From: Dehalococcoidia bacterium
GTDB lineage: Bacteria > Chloroflexota > Dehalococcoidia > Lucifugimonadales > UBA3495
NCBI GenBank assembly: GCA_022450395.1
Contig: JAKUQE010000001.1
Location: 1 to 50,073, forward strand
Reading direction: 5' to 3'
Length of the DNA stretch: 50,073 bases
Below, piece after piece: positions 34,782 through 43,235 of this stretch. The translations under genes were made by a program, and so were the position numbers. A model generated the notes under the pieces. It was not told the DNA's origin. It was given only the letters and a program-made list of their open reading frames with translations, and searched no databases. Numbering within the stretch: the first letter of the stretch is position 1; every line of letters begins with the position of its first letter.

Positions 34782-35272
34782 CTAGTCCCGATAGATTGTC
34801 ACTGGCGTCTCCGCCGGTTCCGCCTGCTCATTGTACGGTGCCGGGTCGTCGTTCTGTCCCGAAAGTGGGTGATCACCGGGAGGATGACCTCGGCATAGAG
34901 ATGGGTCTTGCCCCTGATGTGGTAACCCAGCCATTGGGTATATGCCTGGATGCCGGTGGCCTTGGGCTGCCATTCCACCGTCCACAACGTGGTGTCGTCC
35001 GCCGATTCGAATAGATCGATACGGTCAGCCCATTTGGACTCTTGAGCCCTCATGACGCGCCGGCGCGGATGTTCGTACTCGCAACGCCAGGTGGGGTCAT
35101 CCTCGCTGGCGCCCTTGAAGATGTAGATTTCCCCTTCTTGTTCAACCAGTTCGCCGTGTTTCTCTTCTAGAGATTTCAGGTTAGCCGACCCGCCGTCGGT
35201 GTAGCCGGTGACATGTTCGTATACCTGTTCAAGGGGTCCGGTAACGGTGATCTGGAATTTGTATGTAGGCAT
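34782..35272 (-). pseudogene. SRPBCC-like hypothetical protein, frameshift near the C-terminus
   Basis: Starts MPTYKFQITVTGPLEQVYEHV at ATG 35272. The N-terminal strand followed by 'PLEQVYEHVTGY' and the later CEYEHPRRRVMRAQESKW, TLWTVEWQPKATG and an amphipathic C-terminal helix resemble polyketide-cyclase/SRPBCC folds, though not firmly. The track frame ends in a non-protein-like Arg-rich tail (RTTTRHRTMSRRNRRRRQ). The neighbouring frame continues sensibly as LSGQNDDPAPYNEQ and stops at 34782, so one base is missing near 34862. Restored length is about 163 aa. Confidence 0.6.
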
Positions 35273-35307
35273 TTGGCTCTTCGGTCACTCCCGCTAACGC
35301 TGCGTTT

Positions 35308-35445
35308 GGCCCATTTTACGCCAGTATGCGCCAGATACAATCCCCATTCCGAATCTTCCGATTCCCCGCCCAGTATGCCGCGTGGTAGAATCCGGGCGTA
35401 ACTCGGACAGGAGGTCCGGAGGCATGGAGCAGCAACTTGGATTCG
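35308..35445 (+). repeat. Duplicated promoter/start block A (first copy)
   Basis: From GGCCCATTTTACGCCAG to the first codons ATGGAGCAGCAACTTGG. It matches 37349-37510 with scattered differences; both copies keep CCAGATACAATCCCC, CGTGGTAGAATCC and the start ATGGxGCAGCAACT. It carries candidate -10 boxes TACAAT (35336) and TAGAAT (35386) and the ribosome site AGGAGG. Confidence 0.8.
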
Positions 35446-37211
35446 CCACCGCCCCGGACGGGGTCAGTATCTGCTATGCCACGGTGGGTGAAGGGCCGCC
35501 GCTGGTTAAAGCGCCCAACTGGCTCAGCCACCTGGAGTACGACTGGCGCAGCCCGGTCTGGCGGCACTGGTGGGAAGAATTGGCCCGGAACCACCGCCTC
35601 ATCAGGTTCGATCAACGGGGCATCGGATTATCGGATTGGAACGTGGAAGATATGTCCTTCGACGCTCGAGTCAGCGACTTGGAGACCGTGGTCGACGCCC
35701 TGGGCCTGGAAACGTTTGCTCTCTTGGGTATTTCTCAAGGCGGATCGGCCGCGGCCGAATACTCGGTGAGGCATCCTGAAAGAGTTAATAAGCTGATAAT
35801 CTACGGAAGTTTTGCCGTTGGGAGTTCTAGGCGCAACGAGACACCGGAGCAAACCGCAGAGAGGGAAGCTCTTATCACGCTGATGAGGGTTGGTTGGGGA
35901 AGGGAAAATCCCGCTTACCGGCAGGTTTTCGCCACCAATTTTATGCCGGATGCAACTGCCGAGGACATGGACTCGTTCAACGAGTTGCAGCGAGCGTCTG
36001 CTTCTCCGGAAAACGCGGTTAGGACAACTCGTGAGACGGCGCAGATCGACCTGAGGAACCGGATGCCCCAGATAACTGTTCCGACTCTGGTATTGCATGC
36101 TCGGGAAGACGGCCAGGTCCCCTTCGAGTTGGGACGTCAAGTGGCCGCTCTGATACCCGGAGCGCGGTTCGTCCCATTAGCCAGCAAAAACCATATTTTG
36201 CGGGAAGATGAGCCTGCATGGCCAGTTTTTCTATCCGAAGTTCGGGGTTTTCTCGGCGTCGGCGAGTCTGACGCCCAGTCTGCTGTTGCCCCCGGCCCGT
36301 CACAGCTCGCCAGCGTTTCGGTATCAACCGAGACCGGTGACGAGGCAGAAGCTCATACTCTAATCTCGGGAATGGACGAGGTGTCTCTGAGACGCTTCAG
36401 CGTGGTTCCCGGCTACTCAAAATTCGACGAGGTTACCCGCAACGTGTTGAAGGATGCCCGTCAGAAAATCGCCGAGGGCATAGGCCAACCCACGGGCAAG
36501 CGGGAAAACCACCTTTTTTGGGCGGCGCCGGGCAGCGGGAAGACCTATTTCGCGGTTCAGACCGTCGCCTCACTCCCCGGTAACGTTCGCTACCACGAGT
36601 TGAACCTGGCCAAGCTGACCGAGCCGGAATTCCTCGCCGGACTTCGTGAGATGGATGATTTCACCGACCCGTGCCTCTGCTTGATCGATGAAGTCGACGC
36701 CAAGCCCGAAGAGGTGTGGCCCTACGAAGTCTTGCTTCCGTATCTGGACGCCGCTTTGGAGCGAAAGGCCCGGTTCGTTTTCGTCATGGCGGGGAGCTCG
36801 GGCTCCAGCGTCAGCGAGATGAAACAGAGGATCGCCTCCCGGCCCAAGGGGACCGACATGCTGAGCCGCATCCCCGATGGCAACGAGTACCAGATCCCCG
36901 CCATGGGGGTGGGCGATCGGGTCCTGGTGGCGCTCAGCCAGTTCCTGCAGGCAGGGAAAGAGGCCGGCAAGGAAGTGCAGTCTGTGGAGAAGCTGGGGCT
37001 CTACTTCGTGGCCACCACACCCCGCCTGGCCAACGCCCGCCAACTGCGGGAGTTCGCGGTACGTGCGGTGGAACGCATGCCTCTTGGAGAAGACCGGATC
37101 AAGTACGATCACCTGTTCGGGGCCGGAGACCCAGAGAACAAGACCTTTTGGGCTCAATCTTCGCCGGTGGCCGGGGACCTGGCAAACCGCTATGTGGCGG
37201 TGCGGGAGTAG
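35424..37211 (+). CDS. Alpha/beta hydrolase fused to an AAA ATPase
   Basis: 595 aa from ATG 35424, with AGGAGG and GGAGG upstream. Residues 1-285 form an alpha/beta hydrolase with nucleophile elbow GISQGGSA (about 103), acid HAREDGQVP (about 226) and His in SKNHILRED (about 255). After a low-complexity linker, residues 330-595 form a P-loop ATPase: Walker A WAAPGSGKTYF (about 370) and Walker B CLCLIDEVDA (about 420), then an AAA-like helical part. In Chloroflexota such hydrolases are usually fused to cyclase or HTH domains; a fusion to this ATPase is unusual. It may couple ligand hydrolysis or sensing to ATP-driven remodelling. Function is not known. Confidence 0.8.
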   Translation: MEQQLGFATAPDGVSICYATVGEGPPLVKAPNWLSHLEYDWRSPVWRHWWEELARNHRLIRFDQRGIGLSDWNVEDMSFDARVSDLETVVDALGLETFALLGISQGGSAAAEYSVRHPERVNKLIIYGSFAVGSSRRNETPEQTAEREALITLMRVGWGRENPAYRQVFATNFMPDATAEDMDSFNELQRASASPENAVRTTRETAQIDLRNRMPQITVPTLVLHAREDGQVPFELGRQVAALIPGARFVPLASKNHILREDEPAWPVFLSEVRGFLGVGESDAQSAVAPGPSQLASVSVSTETGDEAEAHTLISGMDEVSLRRFSVVPGYSKFDEVTRNVLKDARQKIAEGIGQPTGKRENHLFWAAPGSGKTYFAVQTVASLPGNVRYHELNLAKLTEPEFLAGLREMDDFTDPCLCLIDEVDAKPEEVWPYEVLLPYLDAALERKARFVFVMAGSSGSSVSEMKQRIASRPKGTDMLSRIPDGNEYQIPAMGVGDRVLVALSQFLQAGKEAGKEVQSVEKLGLYFVATTPRLANARQLREFAVRAVERMPLGEDRIKYDHLFGAGDPENKTFWAQSSPVAGDLANRYVAVRE

Positions 37212-37225
37212 GCCGGTTCACCAGG

Positions 37226-37332
37226 CTACAGCCCGCCCAACTCCTCCACGGTTCCGTCTACGTAAAGGATACCCAGGGCGGCCAGGGCGGTTTGCCGTAT
37301 CTGAGCAGCCTGGGACCTGTCTCGAAGAGAAC
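37226..37332 (-). pseudogene. Duplicated 3' end of a halogenase gene (block B', remnant)
   Basis: This copy of the last about 105 bases of the halogenase-like gene starts exactly at its stop codon (CTACAGCCCGCCCAACTCCTCCAC) and matches 39161-39270, keeping the meaning IRQTALAALGILYVDGTVEELGGL with small changes. Nothing of the gene upstream of this end survives here, so it is a fossil. Together with block A' it marks a tandem duplication boundary. Confidence 0.85.
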
Positions 37333-37348
37333 CTATGACGCTGATCTA

Positions 37349-37510
37349 GGCCCATTTTACGCCAGGACGCGCCAGATACAATCCCCGTTCCTGAATCACC
37401 TTCGTGATTTTCGATTCTCCGTCCTGTCTCCCACGTGGTAGAATCCCGGCGTAATTCAGACAGTAGGTCCGGCTGCATGGCGCAGCAACTCGGGATCACC
37501 CCGCACCGGA
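37349..37510 (+). repeat. Duplicated promoter/start block A' (second copy)
   Basis: Copy of 35308-35445, including both candidate -10 boxes (TACAAT about 37377, TAGAAT 37439-37444) and the start ATGGCGCAGCAACTCGG at 37477. After about ten codons it turns into unrelated sequence. The hydrolase that should follow is absent. The resulting 118-codon open frame to 37833 is probably a chimera with no function. Confidence 0.8.
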
Positions 37511-37872
37511 TAGCGCCAGCAACTGCTAAGTATAGACCCCGTTATTGGATGCACGGCTGGTCAACACTTGCTAGAGTCCGATCACTTTCGGGAGTCCATT
37601 CCACGCCAGATTCCATGGTCCCACTCGGCCGGTTTGGCCGACAGGTGCAGCAATTCGACCCTGTAGAGGTAGTACTGAAGTGTGCCGCGACTAGCCGGTT
37701 CATGGATAAGGAAAACAAGACTCTGCACCAGGAGCCATTTTCGGACACCCTAGCTGGATTCCGTCGGACGCATTATGCATTGGTAACTCATAGTGGATTG
37801 GCTTCCGTAGTTCGCCTAGCAATCAGAAATTAACCTTGGGCTAGAAGAGAGTCCGCGTCCGCAAAGGACGTA
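37511..37872. other. Island left part, no convincing gene
   Basis: About 360 bp, visibly more AT-rich than the flanks. The one long frame (to TAA 37831-37833) is shared with the A' start and does not resemble a known protein. It may contain decayed 5' sequence of the following gene, since that gene is in the same frame behind the stop. Confidence 0.4.
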
Positions 37873-39134
37873 ATGGTCCTGGCTAATAATTGGAACAACG
37901 TCGAAGATCCTTTTCTGGGATCTGGGTTGATGACTCTAGTCAGAGTTGCATACGAGCATTTTCCCTACCAAGAGCAGCTAGCTGACCTGATTCCTAGGTA
38001 CCTAATGATTTTAACTAAAACGAATCCAACTGACCCCTTGCTGGACGTACAAGATACCTTCAAGAGCAAGACGGGACTCAGCATCGAAGAGTTCATGAAG
38101 ATTGGGGTCTCGTTTTATTCTGGGGCGCTTCAATACGCTTCATTTGAACGTGGCTTTATCGAAGGTACCGAGGAGGAAAAACTAAAGCCTTTGCTCACCT
38201 CTGAAAAGGTTGACGCTTTTCTTAATGCCGTCGCCGCTGACTTCCCGACGTTTCGACGCCTTTGCTTGCAGGAGGAACAGGAGGCCCCAGGAGCCGGTAA
38301 ATGGGTTTTCAATTCCTTAATAAGTAGGCCAGTCATTATCCTTCCGGACGGGCGCTTCTGTGTTCCCGTTCCCCGGTTGTTGATCCATCGGATTACTAAG
38401 GGCATCTACTATGACTTGCTGGAGGCTTATTCTACTCCTGGTGACAACCCATTTCTTGCTTGGTTCGGTCACGCTTTCGAGGAGTACGGAGGTTTCATAC
38501 TCCAAAAAGCATTGGACCAGACAACAGTCTACCCGGAGCCTGCGTACGGAAGCTCTGTAAGACATGGTCCGGACTGGACGATACTTGGGGAGGACATTGG
38601 CCTTGCCATGGAGTTTCGCTCTTCACGGGAGCCGAAGATCGTTAGGAGTACAACAGAACGGGACGAAGTAATTAACCGAGTGCGCCGAGGATTGGTTGGG
38701 ATTCTCAGGCAATTCCCGGCAAAGATTAGGGCCATTCTCGATGGCTCAGCAGGCTTACCCGCATCCGGGGTAAGTGAGCTTGTGCCCGCCGTTATTACCT
38801 TAGAATCCTGGCACCCTGAAGGGCTCACAACTGACTTAATTAGAAGAGAGTTGCAACAGGAAGGGACGGATCCTGGGCGCTTTCAGCTGATGTCGATAAG
38901 GGACTTAGAGTGGTTACTGACCTGGGCCCAAATCGAGCCTCCGGCTATTGTTCTTCGGGATAAGCTCTCCGACCCTGCCCTGGTGATATGTCTGTCAGCC
39001 AATACCTGCAAAAGCGCGCCGATGACCAGGGTTTATCATTCCCGCGGCGGATACTCAAGGATGTAGCTGATGCATTCTTTGACGAGTTCACAAGTAATGA
39101 CGACCCAGCCGTAGACAAATCAATCTTTGAATAG
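37873..39134 (+). pseudogene. PD-(D/E)XK nuclease-like hypothetical protein, frameshift near the 3' end
   Basis: ATG 37873 with AAAGGA four bases upstream; 370 residues follow in frame. The central part FGHAFEEYGGFILQKAL, then HGPDWTIL and LAMEFRSSREP gives E...PD...ExR, the layout of PD-(D/E)XK nuclease folds (Arg replacing Lys). No signal peptide. The track frame ends SAPMTRVYHSRGGYSRM, but the adjacent frame reads SVSQYLQKRADDQGLSFPRR and stops at 39134, so one base is missing near 38985. The gene differs from its neighbours in base composition and sits between duplicated blocks, so it looks imported. I do not recognise the family; a defence or mobile-element nuclease is possible. Confidence 0.6.
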
Positions 39135-39160
39135 ACTTGGATCAGGCCATCCACCTATAT

Positions 39161-40804
39161 CTACAGCCCGCCCAACTCCTCCACTGTCCCGTCTACGTAG
39201 AGAATACCCAGGGCGGCCAGGGCGGTTTGCCGGATCTGGTCGGCCTGGGACTCGTCTCCTAGAGAAATTAATCCGTCCAGCAATTGGTCCACGGTTTTCT
39301 CACCGTCGATCTGAGAAACCAAGGCGGCGATCAGCCCGCTGCATGGTGTGCCCTCGGGCTGGCTGACCGTAGTCAGGACCGTCCCCCAGACGAACTCTCC
39401 AGCGCCCAGCACCGGTTTTCGCTGGGTTAGTGTTCCAGGGGCAAGCCGGGGGATGGCGGTCATTATCGGGTCTCCGGTATCGGTTCCGGAGCGCGCTGCT
39501 TCCCATCTCACCCGCCGCCTTTCCCGCTCCGACTCCACCTGGCGAACGCTGGAGGCGAACTCTAGGGGAGCTTTACCCTGCTCCAGGACCGCCCGTTCGT
39601 AGCCTCGGGGAGGTTGGCCGGCCACTGCCTGAATAAATGCCTGACGGGGCGTAAAGTTTCCGGCGCCTTCCAGCAGGCGGCGTGCCTCCCAAAAATAAGA
39701 GTCCGACGTAAGGTTGCTGGAGTAAAACAACCGGGCCATCTCCCGGAAGTGGCTGTACTCTTTCAGGTATAGCTCATGGTAGGCGGCGGCGGCGGGCTCG
39801 GCTATCTCGGCATCTTTGAGCGCCGAAGTTACATAAGCCGCGGATAGGATGCCGGACATCAATGCCAAGTGGACGCCCGAGGAAAACAAGGGGTCCACGA
39901 AGCAGGCTGCGTCCCCCGCCAGCACGTAGCCGTCCCCGGCCACCCGTTCGCATACGTAGGACCAATCCTTAACGATGAACGGTCCGGACTCCAACTGGGC
40001 TTCCCGAAGCATTCCGGAGGTGTGCGGCGCTTGGGCCACTTGGGCTTGGAGGAATTCGCCTAGACCTCCTTTGCTGATCTCCGACTGGCCGGTGGAGCTA
40101 TCCACCACCGCTCCCACGCTGGTCCAGCCGGTGTGCAGTGGTATGCTCCAAAGCCAGCCGTTGGGATATGCCTCGATGAAGATGTTTGTCTCGTCGGGAG
40201 AAGGCAGGCGCTGCGCTCCGGAGAAATAGCCGTATACGGCCAGGTTCTGGAAGAAAGAGTCCCATTGCCGCAGGTTCAGGTCCCTGGCCAGGATGCCCGT
40301 CTGGCCGCTGGCATCCACTACGTACCGGCACCGGACCGTGGCGGTTTCGCCGGTGTCAGATCGGTATCGGACGCCGGTGGCTTTCCCACTCTCCCACAGC
40401 ACCTCCACCACCCGGTGGCCTTCTCGAACGTCCACTCCATGGGCGCGGCTGTTTTCCAGTAGCAGTTGATCGAACTGGGGACGCCAGACCTGATAGGAGT
40501 GAGGATTGCGTTGGTTGGTTTCCTTGAAGTACCAGCTCCAAGGAGCGGGGTCCGTCCCCCACACCATGGTAGCTCCCCACTTTTTCAGAAAACCGGCGGC
40601 TTCCACGGCGGGAAGCACGCCCAACTCTTCAAGCACAGGGATACTGGCCGGCAACAGCGACTCGCCGACGTGCTCCCGGGGAAATCTTTCCCTCTCTAAC
40701 AGAAGCACCCTGACTCCCTGCCGGGCCAACATGGTCGCCGACGTGCTTCCCGCCGGCCCGCCGCCAATGACCACAACTTCACATGAATGCTCAGCTGTGG
40801 TCAT
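39161..40804 (-). CDS. Flavin-dependent halogenase-like monooxygenase (tryptophan-halogenase family)
   Basis: 547 aa, ATG 40804. FAD motif VVVIGGGPAGSTSATMLARQG, ligand region EHVGESLLP, the halogenase-family signature WLWSIPL, and VLAGDAACFVDPLFSSG for FAD. GFLKKWGATM has Lys where phenolic halogenases carry theirs, but the two-motif test is not decisive; some members are plain hydroxylases. The last about 100 residues (ECQ-free, GEKTVDQLLDGLI, ALAALGILYVDGTVEEL) form an extra winged-helix-like or PqqD-like tail. Last gene of the operon with the hydrolase and LLM genes, 45 bp after the latter. Its 3' end is duplicated at 37226. Confidence 0.8.
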   Translation of the reverse strand: MTTAEHSCEVVVIGGGPAGSTSATMLARQGVRVLLLERERFPREHVGESLLPASIPVLEELGVLPAVEAAGFLKKWGATMVWGTDPAPWSWYFKETNQRNPHSYQVWRPQFDQLLLENSRAHGVDVREGHRVVEVLWESGKATGVRYRSDTGETATVRCRYVVDASGQTGILARDLNLRQWDSFFQNLAVYGYFSGAQRLPSPDETNIFIEAYPNGWLWSIPLHTGWTSVGAVVDSSTGQSEISKGGLGEFLQAQVAQAPHTSGMLREAQLESGPFIVKDWSYVCERVAGDGYVLAGDAACFVDPLFSSGVHLALMSGILSAAYVTSALKDAEIAEPAAAAYHELYLKEYSHFREMARLFYSSNLTSDSYFWEARRLLEGAGNFTPRQAFIQAVAGQPPRGYERAVLEQGKAPLEFASSVRQVESERERRRVRWEAARSGTDTGDPIMTAIPRLAPGTLTQRKPVLGAGEFVWGTVLTTVSQPEGTPCSGLIAALVSQIDGEKTVDQLLDGLISLGDESQADQIRQTALAALGILYVDGTVEELGGL

Positions 40805-40849
40805 TTAGCTTCTTCAGAATCGTTCAAGGCCCACGGGCGCCAATCTGAG

Positions 40850-42118
40850 TTATTGAGACGCCTCGTCCGGCGTTGGATCGATAGACTCGCCGGTGGCGGG
40901 GTTGACTTCGAAGGGGCCGGGTAGCTCCAGTTCCTTGGCAATCTCGCGCACCGCTGGGATGACTTCCTCTCCCATCAGGCGCAGGCTGCGCATGGCGTCG
41001 TCGTGGGTCATTGCCCCGTCGCCGTCCCAGAAAAAGATGCTGCCGGGGCGGATGTACTCCAGCACGTGGCGAATCTTGGGTATGACGGTTTTGGGCGTTC
41101 CGCAGATGATGGTGTAGTCGGCGATCTGCTGCTCGTAGGGACGGCCCAGCACACCGGCGACTCCGCCGCCACCGCCACGAGCCGCAGTGGCGACTGCCTG
41201 AGTGGGCAGAACTCTTCTCCGCGAAGTGAGGCCGGGCAGATTGACCAGCGCCGGGTTAACGGTGCCTTCGTTGCCCTCCAGGAAGGGGTTACTGGGTCCT
41301 TGAATGTACTTCCTTCCGGTCGCCTCGGCCAGTTCCTCGGTCTCGTCCACGTGGACCTTCCACAGGTATCCCAGATTTTGAGGACCTGATTCGTAGCCGT
41401 GTTCGGCGGCGGTGTCGTGGTAAAGCTGAAAGGCCTGTTTAGTGGGTGCTAGTTCCGTGGCCAGCATGATGTAGGGGATGCGCTTCTCGGCCGCCCACAT
41501 GAGGGAGTCCCTGCTAACCACGCCGGGCAGCCAGATGGGGGGATGGGGTTTCTGGTACGGTTTGGCCCAGGGATTGACGTGCCGGTAATTGTAGTGCTTG
41601 CCCTCCCAGCGGAAGGGACCGGGAGTGGTCCAGGCCTTTATGATGAACTCATGGGCTTCTTGGAACCTCTCCCAGTTGTAATGGGGTTCAATGTTGTGGG
41701 ACACGCTTTCCCGTCCGGTGCCGCGCACCCAACCGGAAACCAGCCGGCCATGGGAAATCATGTCGATCATCGACAGTTGCTCCACCAGCCACAGCGGGTC
41801 GTCCCAAATGGGAATGATGTTCCCCAGGAGAACGATCTTGGCACGTTTCGTGATTCGGGCCAGGATGGACGCCTCGACGTTCATGGCGCCGCCCATGCAG
41901 AAGGCGGTGTTGTGATGCTCGTTGAGCATCAAACCGTCGAAACCCATTTCCTCGGCGTAGATCTTCTCGTCCAAGTACCGGTTCAAAAGGCCGGCCGCCA
42001 AGATTGGATCAAACATTTCGTTGCTGACGGTAAGATCCATGATGGGTTTTCCCGTCGCCCCATAGAACCCAGTTCGTTCGTCTTGGTAAGGCCTTTCGGT
42101 GAAATAGCCTATGAACAT
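40850..42118 (-). CDS. Luciferase-like (LLM) flavin-dependent monooxygenase, long form
   Basis: 422 aa, ATG 42118. LLM family with GLMLNEHHNTAFCMGG, IVLLGNIIPIWDDPLWLVEQ, GRLVSGWVRGTGRES and PHPPIWLPGVVS. It is longer than the other two family members because of an insertion near the C-terminus (VATAARGGGGGVAGVLGRP), a Gly-rich loop after residue 300. The type often hydroxylates small hydrophobic molecules. In the operon it lies between the hydrolase (78 bp gap) and the halogenase-like enzyme (45 bp gap), suggesting they act on one compound. Confidence 0.85.
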   Translation of the reverse strand: MFIGYFTERPYQDERTGFYGATGKPIMDLTVSNEMFDPILAAGLLNRYLDEKIYAEEMGFDGLMLNEHHNTAFCMGGAMNVEASILARITKRAKIVLLGNIIPIWDDPLWLVEQLSMIDMISHGRLVSGWVRGTGRESVSHNIEPHYNWERFQEAHEFIIKAWTTPGPFRWEGKHYNYRHVNPWAKPYQKPHPPIWLPGVVSRDSLMWAAEKRIPYIMLATELAPTKQAFQLYHDTAAEHGYESGPQNLGYLWKVHVDETEELAEATGRKYIQGPSNPFLEGNEGTVNPALVNLPGLTSRRRVLPTQAVATAARGGGGGVAGVLGRPYEQQIADYTIICGTPKTVIPKIRHVLEYIRPGSIFFWDGDGAMTHDDAMRSLRLMGEEVIPAVREIAKELELPGPFEVNPATGESIDPTPDEASQ

Positions 42119-42196
42119 CTTCCTCTCCTTCCGGTCTCACCGGAGAGCCAAGTCAGCGCGATTATAACACCGCCGATTTCAGGTAGGACCGGCCGA

Positions 42197-42997
42197 TCAG
42201 GCCGCTAGAAACTCCTTGACCAACTGAAGGAATTCCTCGGTTTTCTCGATCTCCGGATGGTGGCCGCAGTTGTCTATGACGGCCAGCCTCGAACCTTTGA
42301 TATTCTCCTGATAAACCTGTCCGGCGCTCAACGGCACGATGGCATCTTCCTTGCCCCACACCACCAAAGTTGGGAGAGTTTTAAGCCGGTGCAGTAGATG
42401 GGACAGACCGGGATAGTGCATGTAGGGCCGCCAACTCATCCGGGAGGCCTCCTCCCTAGCAACTTCCCATCTCTCGACCAGTTCGGGTGTGGGCTCGTCG
42501 GGGCAGATGGTGGAGAATTCGGACGTGGCGTCCGGGTCGAGAATCCCCTTTGAGATGAACTCTTTGGCCACCACCAAGAACATGTCGAAAATCTCTCCAG
42601 TGGGAGGCCGAATGCCGGCGGGGCCCACCAGGATCATCTTTTTAAACGTTTGCGGGCTCATGGTCGCCATTTCGGCCGCCAGCCATCCTCCCAAGGAGAT
42701 GCCCATCAGGTTAACCCGGTCTAATCCCAGGTCGTCCAGCACCTCCAGATACCATCCCGCCATGTCCCGAATATTCATGATCCACTCTTGCCGCACAGTT
42801 TCGCCGAAGCCGGAGTGGGACGGGATATAGAGGGTGTAGTCTTGGGCCAGAGCCTGGTGGTAATTCAGCCAGCCGGGATGCCCCAACTCGTCGTGGAGGA
42901 TGAGCAAGGGGTCACCGTCTCCCCCCTTCACCAGTTGAACGGCGCCGCCGGCTGCTTCCACGATCTCTTCGCTCCAGATCTGAGCACTCGTGGCCAT
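42197..42997 (-). CDS. Alpha/beta hydrolase (MhpC/meta-cleavage type)
   Basis: 266 aa from ATG 42997 with AGGAGG nine bases upstream; the track start at 43183 is rejected. Compact family: LLILHDELGHPGWLNYHQ, nucleophile elbow LMGISLGGWLA, acid in VVWGKEDAIVPL and His in DNCGHHPEIEK. The spare His (GHH) leaves the catalytic one unambiguous. This type cleaves C-C bonds in meta-cleavage products or acts as a haloperoxidase-like esterase. First gene of the hydrolase-LLM-halogenase operon, divergent from the DUF3179 gene. Confidence 0.85.
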   Translation of the reverse strand: MATSAQIWSEEIVEAAGGAVQLVKGGDGDPLLILHDELGHPGWLNYHQALAQDYTLYIPSHSGFGETVRQEWIMNIRDMAGWYLEVLDDLGLDRVNLMGISLGGWLAAEMATMSPQTFKKMILVGPAGIRPPTGEIFDMFLVVAKEFISKGILDPDATSEFSTICPDEPTPELVERWEVAREEASRMSWRPYMHYPGLSHLLHRLKTLPTLVVWGKEDAIVPLSAGQVYQENIKGSRLAVIDNCGHHPEIEKTEEFLQLVKEFLAA

Positions 42998-43235
42998 ATT
43001 AGTGTTTCCTCCTGAAAGTGGGTGTTCCAACAGCCCCATTCGCTGGGGCTGCCCGGAGCGTAAAAACGCTGGTGCAGCGCCTCGCTCACCATACCAGGCA
43101 TGATAGCACGAGCGGCGTGATATTTGTGGGGAAGTAACCGAAATGTTCGACTTGAATCGATTGGTCCGATTTAAGCATCCCATGATTGACCCGGGATCAT
43201 AAAGAGACCAGGTTTGCCCAAAGAGACGTCGCCGG

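Noticed and set aside
37435-37833. 118-132 codon ORF starting in block A'
   Set aside because: It begins as the hydrolase start but turns at once into unrelated sequence with no family resemblance; probably a chimeric open frame.
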